A stretch of DNA of 64,000 nt. Source: Burkholderiaceae bacterium. Its GTDB lineage: Bacteria; Pseudomonadota; Gammaproteobacteria; Burkholderiales; Burkholderiaceae_C. Shown piece by piece: positions 19,867 through 28,572 of this stretch (the first letter of the stretch is position 1; each line of letters opens with the position of its first letter). A model generated the notes under the pieces. The model did not search any database. It saw nothing but the letters and a program-made list of their open reading frames with translations, and was not told the origin of the DNA. The translations under genes and the position numbers were made by a program. The DNA lies in NCBI GenBank assembly GCA_004323695.1, contig SCRU01000059.1:1-64000 (forward strand). The letters are read 5' to 3'.

Positions 19867-20337
19867 TTACGCCGCGAGGGCCAGCTCGAGTTCAGCAAAC
19901 TCCTTGGCCCCGACTGTGGCCCGCACCTGTCCTATCAGTCCTTCAAGCTGCTGGACGTCGCAGGTGGCCTCAACCGCCAGGTTGAGTCTGAAGCCAGACA
20001 AGCCAAGACGGGCCGTCAATCGCACAGCAACTGGATACGCAGTGTTGAAGCGCTGCCACTCGGTGGCCGGCGATCTGGTTCTTTGGGGCCCTTCACCAGA
20101 CCCCGCATAAACCGTTTCGTGCAGCGACGCCAGAATCGGCTCGGCTACTTGGGAAATCAAGCCAAGCTCGAGAAGACGGTCAATGTCGCCCTGCGGAACA
20201 TCAAAGCCGCAGCCACGCAGATCTTCAATGGTCCGGGTGCCATCGAGCACGATGAAGATTGAACGCTGACGCACGCTGAGCGCGAGCGACCGATCCTTCA
20301 GTGCAGTTTGTGCTGCAGCCGCTTTTGTGTACCTCAT
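19867..20337 (-). CDS. Hypothetical protein with winged-helix-like N-terminus
   Basis: The 156-residue product contains ALSVRQRSIFIVLDGTRTIEDL followed by DIDRLLELGLISQV, a layout shared by Burkholderiales orphan proteins with a small winged-helix fold. The C-terminal half is helical and alanine-rich. It converges on the previous gene. No ribosome site of note precedes the ATG. Confidence 0.65.
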   Translation of the reverse strand: MRYTKAAAAQTALKDRSLALSVRQRSIFIVLDGTRTIEDLRGCGFDVPQGDIDRLLELGLISQVAEPILASLHETVYAGSGEGPQRTRSPATEWQRFNTAYPVAVRLTARLGLSGFRLNLAVEATCDVQQLEGLIGQVRATVGAKEFAELELALAA

Positions 20338-20500
20338 GCAGATCCCCCACTAGAACTTTTAGGCTCCTTGCTTGATATAGATATTCCTGTTACAACCGAA
20401 AGGTAGTTGTATGTTTCGTTTTGACAGTATGGCACGAACCATTGAATTTGAAAACCATGACACCAGCCTATGACATAGCGGGTGTTCGAAAGACGACAAC

Positions 20501-21202
20501 ATGAGTTTTGGTTTTACATTGAGTTCTAGCGCAGGCCAACAGGAATACCGGGTTGTAAACCGCAACGGCTGCAAGCTCATTTACGGAGCAATCTCGATTG
20601 ACGATTTCAATGCTTTGGCGAAATCAAAATCACTTCCACCAGGCGCCATTCTTTCTCACGACCTCGCACGCGCATGTGGCGCCAATATCGCCATGGGGTC
20701 GAAGTCGGATGTGAACGCCTTGATTCAACTGGAGACACCTGCCGCAATCGTGACTGCCAGGTACAAATACTTCGGCTTCGGCCGTGATCTTCGAGAAGAA
20801 GACCTTGGTGTGGAGGCTGTCCGCTGGCTCGCTGTTGGGCAAATCGGCCAAAGCTCGTTGGCCTTGTTCGCCATGCTCAGCGGGTGGCGCAGACCATTCG
20901 ATGAAGATCTCAAAATCGTCTTGCCATGCGACCCAAGCGACTTTGGTCGTTGCCGGCTCCTGATCGAGGAAGTTCCGGTCATGGCGACACGCCTGAAGGG
21001 GCTGGCCGATGATCCGCGGGCTATGCAAAGCGGCTGGTCAATTCTGATCGGCGAATGGGACGATCTGTGTGCCCTGCACGATGCGGAGGCGCCCAACTGG
21101 CGCAGCGACGATGGACGTGCGCCAAAGCTTTACAAGCGGCTGCAGCTGCTGGCGCATCCTAAAGATGACGAGAGAGAATTTGGCAAAGAAGGAATGAGAT
21201 GA
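20501..21202 (+). CDS. Hypothetical protein, 233 residues
   Basis: A mixed alpha/beta protein with no motif I recognise. The N-terminal part is beta-rich (QQEYRVVNRNGCKLIYGAISI), the middle holds AVGQIGQSSLALFAMLSGW and the end is charged. Preceding intergenic sequence is AT-rich and contains TTTCGTTTTGACAG near 20418, which could be a promoter -35. Function unknown. Confidence 0.65.
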   Translation: MSFGFTLSSSAGQQEYRVVNRNGCKLIYGAISIDDFNALAKSKSLPPGAILSHDLARACGANIAMGSKSDVNALIQLETPAAIVTARYKYFGFGRDLREEDLGVEAVRWLAVGQIGQSSLALFAMLSGWRRPFDEDLKIVLPCDPSDFGRCRLLIEEVPVMATRLKGLADDPRAMQSGWSILIGEWDDLCALHDAEAPNWRSDDGRAPKLYKRLQLLAHPKDDEREFGKEGMR

Positions 21203-21277
21203 CCTCTCGCACCCTGGAGAAGCCATCTGACCGCTTTTCGACAAACCGCAGGCCACCCTTTCTGGCAGCCTGGTCGT

Positions 21278-21520
21278 TCAGGCCTTGAGCGGCGCGAACC
21301 TGAAATCCTTGGCCACCAGCACGATGCTCTGTCCGTAGTTGATGAGCATCGAGAGTTTACGAAGATCGCTGGCCAGGTTCTCCTTGAAAGTCTCCTTGAT
21401 GCGTTCGCGCTCGGCGACATCGTAAAACTCTGCCCAGGAGAATGTCACGACATCCTTGGACCCCTTGTGCATCAGTGCCTGGATCTTTTCTGCGATGACC
21501 CGTCGATGGATTGTTGCCAT
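21278..21520 (-). CDS. Hypothetical small protein, 80 residues
   Basis: A strong AAAAGGAG precedes the ATG at 21520. The peptide is mostly helical (SDLRKLSMLINYGQSIVLVAK) with charged ends. It stands alone on the minus strand between two plus-strand genes. Function unknown. Confidence 0.65.
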   Translation of the reverse strand: MATIHRRVIAEKIQALMHKGSKDVVTFSWAEFYDVAERERIKETFKENLASDLRKLSMLINYGQSIVLVAKDFRFAPLKA

Positions 21521-21705
21521 TTCTAAGCTCCTTTTATGGTGGTGTAAGCATATTGTAAGGCCTTTCTAAGGAAGTTAGAAATTTCTTTCAAGTCCCGTTT
21601 TCAGTACAAATCCGGACGGTTAACTCATCCGACTGGTCGTTGGCTCGTACCTGAAAATATCTATTCAACATCTGTTCAGCATTGCTTATACTTCCTACAG
21701 CAGGT

Positions 21706-22740
21706 ATGTTGCGAACCATTGGACTTCACACCATGACACCACTCGATTTCCCATCGCTTCGCGCCTCGGTAAGGAACGTCGAACGCTTCGACCTGACAAT
21801 TGCCGCGATAGCAAAAGGCGTTGAAGATGGGGCCATCAGGAACACGGTACTGATCGAGGCAAAATTCGATTTAGGCCGTGCGCTTGAACAGGCCTGGAAT
21901 CGACTCGTAGACAAAACTTTCATGCAGCCGGGTGCGCAGCACGACAAGCCGACCATGGATTTCTATTTCGATGTAAGCGTTGGGAATCTGCATGAGGTCC
22001 ACGCAGCTGCCAAAAAGGTCTTGGCAACAAAGCTAAAAGTGCCGATGGTTGAGGCCGCCAAGGCCTTGATTCTGGAAGCTCTGCCTCTGGCGCAGGCTGT
22101 ATCGAGTCTGAAGGACAAGGTAGTCAAGGGCCGAGCACCATCACCACAGACAGTACCAGTCAACCCCAACAAGCTCGTCATGAGCTGTGGCTGCTGTTTG
22201 CGCCCCATTGCGGTCCTTGGCGGGACCCCACGCGGGCACATGGCGCTGCACGGCTATCGCCGCCCAGGCACTGGTTGGCAAACCGCCAGTTGCCCGGGCG
22301 CCAGGTTCATGCCGCTGGAGACATCTATCGACGGGCAGGCCTATCTGCTTAACGCACTGAAAGCTGAAATCAACATGACCAAGGCCGCGTTGAATGCAGC
22401 TCCAGATCTGAAATCGCTCAACGAGATTGTGCGCGGCCCGCTTGGGACCAAATCGCTGAGGGCAATTACGCCTGACATGCCGGAGTGGAAATCGCATTAC
22501 CGACGGCATGTTGGCAAACTCGAAAGTGACCTGGCTTCCTTTACTCGCGAATTTCGTGATTGCAAGGACAGGATAACCAAATGGCGCCCGCTCACTGACG
22601 CGGCCAAGGAGGTGTTGATCGAGAGGCATGGTTGCATACCACAGCATCTGCTCGATCCCGTAACAGGGCCTGGCATTGATGCTTACACCGAACAATGCCC
22701 TGAAGACCAGGAACGTTCCGCCGAGCGTTCAGGCCAATGA
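21706..22740 (+). CDS. Hypothetical protein with CxCC zinc-binding-like segment
   Basis: The 344-residue product has a helical N-terminal half and a central MSCGCCLRPIAV...LHGYRRPG...CPGARF segment whose cysteines and histidine could bind zinc, as in phage orphan proteins. The C-terminal third is a coiled-coil-like helix (YRRHVGKLESDLASFTREFRD). The start is uncertain: ATG at 21706 has AGCAGGT upstream, ATG at 21733 is an alternative, and the track begins at 21682. Confidence 0.65.
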   Translation: MLRTIGLHTMTPLDFPSLRASVRNVERFDLTIAAIAKGVEDGAIRNTVLIEAKFDLGRALEQAWNRLVDKTFMQPGAQHDKPTMDFYFDVSVGNLHEVHAAAKKVLATKLKVPMVEAAKALILEALPLAQAVSSLKDKVVKGRAPSPQTVPVNPNKLVMSCGCCLRPIAVLGGTPRGHMALHGYRRPGTGWQTASCPGARFMPLETSIDGQAYLLNALKAEINMTKAALNAAPDLKSLNEIVRGPLGTKSLRAITPDMPEWKSHYRRHVGKLESDLASFTREFRDCKDRITKWRPLTDAAKEVLIERHGCIPQHLLDPVTGPGIDAYTEQCPEDQERSAERSGQ

Positions 22741-22755
22741 CTAAAGGCCGTCAAC

Positions 22756-23109
22756 ATGACGCAAGCTACCGTGTTCCATCGCTTCTGGCTGCCTTTCAGC
22801 TATCTGCAGCGCATCGGCTGCGACGATCCTGACCAGGTCAGGCGCGCCAAGGTCCGCCACAACAGTAGATGGTTGTCCAAGTGGCTACCAAAGTACATCA
22901 TCCGCTGGGTCATCGCCTGGGTGGCATTCCAGTGGGTTGCCGCACTGGGCGTGGACCTTGGGTTTCAGCCGCTCGTCGCACTATCGATGACCGCCTATGT
23001 AATTTGTTCTGTAGTCGTCGTCTACTTCTTCATCATGCTTTACTTCGCAAGGCGAAATATGTCATCCATGGGGAGTCGACCACCAACGAATGGCTCCAGT
23101 GAGAATTGA
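22756..23109 (+). CDS. Predicted inner-membrane protein with two helices
   Basis: The 117-residue product has two hydrophobic segments (YIIRWVIAWVAFQWVAALG and LVALSMTAYVICSVVVVYFF) separated by a short turn, predicting two membrane spans with both ends in the cytoplasm. It starts 15 bases after the previous stop and 26 bases before the GHKL gene start, so it probably belongs to that transcript. Function unknown. Confidence 0.7.
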   Translation: MTQATVFHRFWLPFSYLQRIGCDDPDQVRRAKVRHNSRWLSKWLPKYIIRWVIAWVAFQWVAALGVDLGFQPLVALSMTAYVICSVVVVYFFIMLYFARRNMSSMGSRPPTNGSSEN

Positions 23110-23135
23110 GTTGGAAGCAAGAGGGTGGAAGTCAA

Positions 23136-24656
23136 ATGAACTGGTTTGACGTTGACAAGAAGGGCCTCGCCCAACTGCTCGAGCGCAAGGGCAAGGAGTT
23201 CGTTTTGCTTGAGCTACTACAAAACGCCTGGGACGAAAACTGTACCAAGGTGACTGTGAGCCTTACCAGAATCCCGAATTCCGTCTACGCTCGTCTCACT
23301 GTCGAGGACGACAACCCCGACGGCTTCGCCGACCTGACTCACGCTTTCACGCTTTTCGCAGCTTCCGCGAAAAAGGCAGATGCGCAAAAGCGCGGGCGAT
23401 TCAATCTTGGTGAAAAGCTGGTGCTGGCGCTATGTGAAGAGGCGTCAATCGTGTCAACCCGGGGCACTGTTGATTTTGACGATGGGGGCAGGAAGATCCA
23501 TCGCACGCAAGGATCACGGCGTGAATCCGGTTCGGCGTTCAATGGCATCCTGCGCATGACAACCGAGGAAATGCAGCGCTGCCTGGAAGTGGCCAGGACG
23601 CTGCTCGTGCCTCCATCCATTGAAACAACCATCAACGGTGAGCAATTGCAGGCCCGCTCTCCTGTCACGAGCATCTCGGCCTCTTTGCCCACCGAGATTG
23701 CAAACGCTGAAGGGTACATGGTGCGCACGAGGCGCACATCCAGCATCGAGGTGTTTGAAACCCTGCCCGGTGAAGTGGCCCAACTCTATGAACTTGGAAT
23801 TCCGGTCGTCGAAACCGGCGATCGCTGGCACCTGAACATCTGCCAGAAGATCCCCCTGAACTTCAATCGTGACAATGTGCCTCCGTCCTACCTCGCCCAA
23901 GTGCGTGCCTTGACCGTGGACCACATGGCCCAGAAACTGTCCACAGACGATGCCAATTCGGCCTGGGTTCGCGAGGCCGTGCAAAAGCACGGCGCTGCGA
24001 TGGCCAACGACACCATAGATCGGCTGACAACGCTGCGCTTCGGCGCCGATCGCGTCGCCTTTGATCCCTCCGACCCCGAGGCGAACCTGCGCGCCGCCGC
24101 GCACGGGTATACCGTGGTGCACGGCTCGCAACTGTCCAGGTCCGAGTGGGATGCCGTGAAACGTGCTGGCGCGATACTGCCTGCCGGGCGGGTCACCCCC
24201 AGCGCGAAGCCCTATGGAGAGGGCGGCGCGCAACTGAAGGTCATACCGAATGGCGACTGGACCCTCGAGATGCGCAAGGTTGTCGAATACATCGGGCGAG
24301 TGGCGCCGGCGCTGACCGGACGTCAGAACATCCCGGTGAACATCGTTCGTGAGATTGGATGGCCCTTTGCGGCCACATACGGTCCTCAGAGCCCCTTGGT
24401 GCTCAATCTTGGTCGGCTGGGCCATAAATGGTTTGCCGGGCCTCTGGAGCCGATCAACAACCTGCTACTGCATGAGCTCGGCCATCACTTCAGTGGAAAT
24501 CATTTGTCCGAGGAATACCACGATGCGCTAACTTCACTTGGCGCCAGGCTTGCCAATCTCGCGCTGAGTCAGCCTGAGATCTTTGCGCCTATGTTGTCCT
24601 GTGCAGACGCCGATCAAGGCGATGAGCCGCCCGTACATAGTCCGGTACACACCTGA
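23136..24656 (+). CDS. GHKL ATPase fused to an HELGHH metalloprotease-like motif
   Basis: The 506-residue protein starts with a GHKL ATPase module: N-box LLELLQNAWDEN (about 25-36), G1-like VEDDNPDGF, and RGRFNLGEKLVLAL in place of the ATP lid. Near the C-terminus (residues 446-451) NNLLLHELGHHFSGNHLSEEY carries a gluzincin-type HExxH with a downstream acidic residue that could be the third zinc ligand. GHKL domains occur in MutL, Hsp90 and MORC proteins. Combining one with a zinc protease is unusual; similar orphans may exist in phages. The ATG at 23136 has GGTGGAAG upstream. Confidence 0.75.
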   Translation: MNWFDVDKKGLAQLLERKGKEFVLLELLQNAWDENCTKVTVSLTRIPNSVYARLTVEDDNPDGFADLTHAFTLFAASAKKADAQKRGRFNLGEKLVLALCEEASIVSTRGTVDFDDGGRKIHRTQGSRRESGSAFNGILRMTTEEMQRCLEVARTLLVPPSIETTINGEQLQARSPVTSISASLPTEIANAEGYMVRTRRTSSIEVFETLPGEVAQLYELGIPVVETGDRWHLNICQKIPLNFNRDNVPPSYLAQVRALTVDHMAQKLSTDDANSAWVREAVQKHGAAMANDTIDRLTTLRFGADRVAFDPSDPEANLRAAAHGYTVVHGSQLSRSEWDAVKRAGAILPAGRVTPSAKPYGEGGAQLKVIPNGDWTLEMRKVVEYIGRVAPALTGRQNIPVNIVREIGWPFAATYGPQSPLVLNLGRLGHKWFAGPLEPINNLLLHELGHHFSGNHLSEEYHDALTSLGARLANLALSQPEIFAPMLSCADADQGDEPPVHSPVHT

Positions 24657-25398
24657 CACCAACGAGCAAACGCGTACAAAGGCCATGCGCCACATCCAGT
24701 TAATCCGCAAAGCAGAAGGTTTCATCATCGCTGGCACAGAAGCCTGGGCTCAAGCATCAACGCCTCGCATGGTGCTTCACGATGTGTTCCACCATGCCAG
24801 CGAAGACGATGGGTCAATGGCATGCGAGATCATGAGCTACGGCACCCAAGCCTGGATAGAGCATCACACAGATGAACTCCATCTTGGGGTATCCTATGAT
24901 GAGCTATCGGCCGTGATTGAAAGCACAGCTGAGAGCAGGGCCGCGGCCGAGGCCATAGCAATCTTCAAGCTGGCCCCGCCTCCAATCCATCCCTCCATCG
25001 AGGAACGATTTCTTTCCAGGTTCAAGGAAATTGTCACTCAGGCCTTCCAAGAATCTGCCCTCACAGAGTCTCTGGCCAAGATCCCCGACATCGAGATGTC
25101 GTCGATTTGCGACGAACCCAACCTTGACCGGTGCGCAGCATGGATGAGCTTCGGTTTTACTCGAGCTCAAGAACGTTTCCCGGATCCAGAGGCCACGCGC
25201 GAGCTCTTCAATAGACTACACACAGCCATGAAGAAGTGGTCGAAGCTGGACAAGACCGACTTGCTGATCATTCTTGATGAAAGACGCTCGACAGTCACGA
25301 GCCCAGATATCGACTTTGTCGACATCCTTCTTGGCTGCTGCCCCGATGAGAATTTGAGCCATGAGGCGCAGGAGCAGCCATTCTCTCCCAGCGCTTAA
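24622..25398 (+). CDS. Hypothetical protein, 258 residues
   Basis: The product starts MSRPYIVRYTPDTNE inside the end of the GHKL gene (35-base overlap), so translation is probably coupled. It is acidic and mixed alpha/beta, with a VLHDVFHHASEDDGSMACEIM segment near residue 60. The track start 13 codons earlier also overlaps. Its stop overlaps the stop of the opposite-strand SLOG gene by four bases. No family recognised, but pairing with the GHKL-protease suggests a shared job. Confidence 0.7.
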   Translation: MSRPYIVRYTPDTNEQTRTKAMRHIQLIRKAEGFIIAGTEAWAQASTPRMVLHDVFHHASEDDGSMACEIMSYGTQAWIEHHTDELHLGVSYDELSAVIESTAESRAAAEAIAIFKLAPPPIHPSIEERFLSRFKEIVTQAFQESALTESLAKIPDIEMSSICDEPNLDRCAAWMSFGFTRAQERFPDPEATRELFNRLHTAMKKWSKLDKTDLLIILDERRSTVTSPDIDFVDILLGCCPDENLSHEAQEQPFSPSA

Positions 25399-26048
25399 AA
25401 GTGCAGGCGCGGGAGCTGGCCAGCTCGGGCACTCTCAGCAGCGCGATCTTCTGGCTCATCCTGAGCCAACTGGCGCCTGTACCGCATGCCAAGCGCCCCA
25501 AGATCGACATGCACGCGGTCGGTAGACTGCACTTGCCGCCACGTGTCCAGGGTGCCGCCGTCAGCCGGCTCATCGCCAGAATTGAACGTGTAGGCAAGTA
25601 TTGCATTGCAGGCATTAGCCACCTTCCGGTTGCGGGCAAACATTGCCTTGAACCCCGCGCTCGCAGGCTCGGCGTTGATTACGGCGCCATATTTCGCTGC
25701 CTCGGCGATCTGCGCCCTGGTGTCCTGTCTAAGTGCAGCCGAGAACCTCTCGTGGTAGTAGTTGGCCGCGCCTCCCGAACTCCTGGGGCCAAGTTCCTGG
25801 AATCGCCATCCCTTCTCTGTTTTGACCAATGGGGCCGGCAGATACAAGCGAATGCCTTGACACCGGAGGATCAAGAACGCCTGGACGGCAAGATGGTCGG
25901 CCCAGGCAGCGCCACCAGAAACAAGCGTGTCGTCGCTCCTTACGCGGTCGATAAAGTCTTCGAACATCGCATTCCAAAGCGACCTGTCCATGATCTTTGT
26001 CTTATCACGACCGGCTGTGCCGATCACGGCCAGAGTGCGAAGGCTCAT
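25395..26048 (-). CDS. SLOG-superfamily (DprA/YpsA-like) protein
   Basis: The 217-residue product has a Rossmann-like N-terminal TLAVIGTAGRDK, then LVSGGAAWADHLAVQAFL, and a late NRKVANACNAILAYTFN, the pattern of SLOG proteins that bind nucleotides or nucleotide-derived signals. Members include DprA, LOG and sensors of defence systems. Its ATG overlaps the stop of the GNAT gene (ATGA), so it is the last gene of a four-gene minus-strand operon. Ligand is unknown. Confidence 0.7.
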   Translation of the reverse strand: MSLRTLAVIGTAGRDKTKIMDRSLWNAMFEDFIDRVRSDDTLVSGGAAWADHLAVQAFLILRCQGIRLYLPAPLVKTEKGWRFQELGPRSSGGAANYYHERFSAALRQDTRAQIAEAAKYGAVINAEPASAGFKAMFARNRKVANACNAILAYTFNSGDEPADGGTLDTWRQVQSTDRVHVDLGALGMRYRRQLAQDEPEDRAAESARAGQLPRLHF

Positions 26049-26488
26049 ACTCCATGCCTTTCAGTATTGAGTTGTGGCGATTCCCCTGTATCGCTCGGCA
26101 TCTGGCGAGCACGGCGCGTGACCGGGGCACCTGGGTGGCGTCGCATGAGGAGTTCATCACCTTCGGCGCTGATGAATCCAAACTCGCGATACCAATTGAG
26201 GAGTCGCCCCTCTTCTTCGCAAGGACGCACGCGAAGTGTGATCGACCATCCAGCCTCGTCTGCTGCGGCCACAACCTCTTGCATGGCCAGCGTTCCGGCG
26301 CCGGCGCCACAACTGGCAACATCATTCACGGAAATCCATTCGAGATAAAGTTCTCGCATCGAGAAAGTAGGGTGTGAACTTATCCGCACGTCATGTTTTT
26401 CCATGATGCGAGCCAACTGAGCATTCAAACACGTCCACTCATCCAGTGCATGCGAGTCAAGCCCGACTGACTTTGCGAAATCGGTCAT
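26045..26488 (-). CDS. GNAT-like acetyltransferase
   Basis: The 147-residue protein has GAGAGTLAMQEVVAAADEAG followed by LLNWYREFGFI, resembling the acetyl-CoA pyrophosphate loop and final strand of GNAT enzymes, though the Q/RxxGxG/A signature is imperfect (CGAGAG). It sits between the SLOG gene (4-base overlap) and a 426-residue orphan three bases upstream. Substrate is unknown. Confidence 0.6.
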   Translation of the reverse strand: MTDFAKSVGLDSHALDEWTCLNAQLARIMEKHDVRISSHPTFSMRELYLEWISVNDVASCGAGAGTLAMQEVVAAADEAGWSITLRVRPCEEEGRLLNWYREFGFISAEGDELLMRRHPGAPVTRRARQMPSDTGESPQLNTERHGV

Positions 26489-26491
26489 GGC

Positions 26492-27772
26492 TTACGGAGC
26501 CTCACTTTGATTGATGGTCGGTTGTGTGGGGTCGCTATCGACAAGCCAGCTGCGCGGGCGCGGATGCTCGCCGGCCACGCTTCGAGCCTTGTCCCATAGA
26601 TGAATGACCGCCAGCTCATCAATGTCCTCAAGCGAGGATGCGGCCATCTTCACGGCGGTGCCCATTTGAACTTGCGATCCGCCATCGATGGGCTTGACGC
26701 CGTCAACTACCGCCCAGGCAACAACGAAAGGCTCTGGCTGGATTTTTTCACCGAAATTGCCATGACGATCAATTGCATAATGAGGGGCATCCTCTTCCTC
26801 TTCCAATACGCGGTGATCGATTGAATCTACGACGTCAATCACAAAATCATCCAGCATCGAGATCGCGATGGTCGAGTGAAAGGTGTCAAGGGCCACGCTT
26901 GCATGAACCTTCATGGAAACGGCTTGATCGACGTAAACGGTGTAAACCCCTGCGACATTTTCATCTTCAAGGTCCAATTCGTTCGCGTCGACAAGTGGGC
27001 TGACATTCACAAGCAGCTCTCTCATCCCAGGGTGTGTATCCAGCTTCTCGTTTTGAATTTGAAGCGGCTCGTTCGCGTCTGCCAAGGCCTCTTCGATCAG
27101 CAGCCGCGGCCAGCGCTCTCCGGGTTGATCGTGCCTGAGGACATACGGGTACAGCTCACGCAGAGCATCAGCCATTCCAGTTGCCTTTGTGTGGCTACCA
27201 ACCCCATTGTCATAGCCCTTTTGCTCAGCATCTTCCTGAGTCACGAGTTCTGGCCACACGTCACGGGCATGATGAATGAATGTAGCGAAATGCCACGAAG
27301 CAGAATGCCCACGAACTGAAAACTGCAATGACGCATTGCTATCACGCGCACCGGCCTTATCCAGCTTGCTGAAGCACAGCGTTGCACCGCCTACAATCGG
27401 CCCATCCTCACCGTCGTAAATTGCACAGTCATCGCGGTGATCAGCGCGTTCACCATCGGGGTCGATATTCTTGAGATCCTCAGATGCCCAAACGTCGGCA
27501 CCTTCCGGCATCCAGTCCAGGCCTGTCTCTCCATCTTTGACGGATGCCAGGTTCCCATCGGATAAAAATCCCACCATCCCGATCCAGCGCATTTCTTGCG
27601 GCCGGATCTGGATTTCCATACTCTCGAAATCATCGCTACGCATGAGCTCGAGAGAACGGCGGACACGTGAATAAAGAGAGTCATCGACACGCAAGATGAC
27701 AGCGGCGGGAGGATCTACCTCGTAGTTCTCATCGCCGGCGATCTCCATCGCCATGTATTTCACTTTTCCCAT
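26492..27772 (-). CDS. Acidic hypothetical protein, 426 residues
   Basis: The protein is acidic throughout and shows no P-loop, HTH or metal motif. Two stretches, ISMLDDFVIDVVDSIDH and the flanking VLEEEEDAPHY, are strongly acidic. It is separated from GNAT by three bases and from the upstream gene by 14 bases, so it is in the same operon. Highly acidic plasmid and phage proteins often mimic DNA or block host proteins, but that is only a possibility here. Confidence 0.65.
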   Translation of the reverse strand: MGKVKYMAMEIAGDENYEVDPPAAVILRVDDSLYSRVRRSLELMRSDDFESMEIQIRPQEMRWIGMVGFLSDGNLASVKDGETGLDWMPEGADVWASEDLKNIDPDGERADHRDDCAIYDGEDGPIVGGATLCFSKLDKAGARDSNASLQFSVRGHSASWHFATFIHHARDVWPELVTQEDAEQKGYDNGVGSHTKATGMADALRELYPYVLRHDQPGERWPRLLIEEALADANEPLQIQNEKLDTHPGMRELLVNVSPLVDANELDLEDENVAGVYTVYVDQAVSMKVHASVALDTFHSTIAISMLDDFVIDVVDSIDHRVLEEEEDAPHYAIDRHGNFGEKIQPEPFVVAWAVVDGVKPIDGGSQVQMGTAVKMAASSLEDIDELAVIHLWDKARSVAGEHPRPRSWLVDSDPTQPTINQSEAP

Positions 27773-27786
27773 TTCAAATTTTCCTT

Positions 27787-28500
27787 TTACGACGGCCGAT
27801 TCAGCTTGGCATTGCTTCTAGCGTTCTCATCTCGAGCCTCGTCGATTTCTTGAAACAGACGAGTGACACGATCAGGATCGTGGCTCACTATCCGTGAGAT
27901 TTCTGCCGGGACGGCCCCAAGGCCGTCAGGTTGCGACAGTGACAAGATCAGATTGCCGGGCCCAGCCTCATCTGGCTCAGATGCGTCGTAATCCGCTGTT
28001 ATGACGTCCAGTTCCACCCCAGACGGAACAGCACTGGAAACAGATTGAACGACACCCCCACTCACCTCAACGAGGACGCGCACCACGGCGGGGGTGGAGC
28101 TGAAGGACGGGCGCTCGGGTTGGAGCACGCCGAGAGCGCGAATTTCAGTCTGCCTGGAGTATTCGCGTGCCTCCGTTTCGGAACAGTCGCACCACCGCCC
28201 AGAAATCTTGACTTGCCAGGCCACGGCCTTGCCAACTTGCTGCTCAGACTGCCTCTGTTGCTCCAGTTTTCGCGCGATCACTGCGGCCCCCAATGCCAAA
28301 CTTGGTGGAATCTTGGCGAAAAGGTCGCCACAACCGGCACCCAACTCTTGCGATTTAGTCGAGCTTCCAAGAGCCGTCTTCAACTCCTTGATCTGAGCCT
28401 CAAGCTGGATGATTTCATTGCATACCCATGGCGCGGCCTCGACGTCAGGGCGAATTCGCTTCGACAGAGGGGGGTTTTCGGGAGAGGTTTGTGTGCCCAT
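27787..28500 (-). CDS. Hypothetical coiled-coil protein, 237 residues
   Basis: The N-terminal part is helical with coiled-coil character (NEIIQLEAQIKELKTAL), the middle holds the segment AWQVKISGRWCDCSETEARE, and the C-terminus is acidic and helical. It is the first gene of the operon that ends with SLOG, with an inverted repeat upstream. Function unknown. Confidence 0.65.
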   Translation of the reverse strand: MGTQTSPENPPLSKRIRPDVEAAPWVCNEIIQLEAQIKELKTALGSSTKSQELGAGCGDLFAKIPPSLALGAAVIARKLEQQRQSEQQVGKAVAWQVKISGRWCDCSETEAREYSRQTEIRALGVLQPERPSFSSTPAVVRVLVEVSGGVVQSVSSAVPSGVELDVITADYDASEPDEAGPGNLILSLSQPDGLGAVPAEISRIVSHDPDRVTRLFQEIDEARDENARSNAKLNRPS

Positions 28501-28513
28501 TGAGTAGCTCCGA

Positions 28514-28536
28514 TTCGAAGCGAATATTACTTCGAA
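28514..28536. promoter_or_regulatory. TTCGAA-N11-TTCGAA operator-like repeat
   Basis: Two TTCGAA palindromes flank a GCGAATATTAC core, 14 bases upstream of the coiled-coil gene's start. The core resembles GCGAA-n-ATTA-n-TTC sequences at 33680 and 48474. It could be the operator for the SLOG/GNAT operon. Confidence 0.5.
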
Positions 28537-28572
28537 ATAGAGTCACGGCACGGATTATTTAACAAACTATAT

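Noticed and set aside
23514-24425. 303-residue minus-strand ORF opposite the GHKL gene
   Set aside because: It is a shadow of the motif-bearing plus-strand protein.
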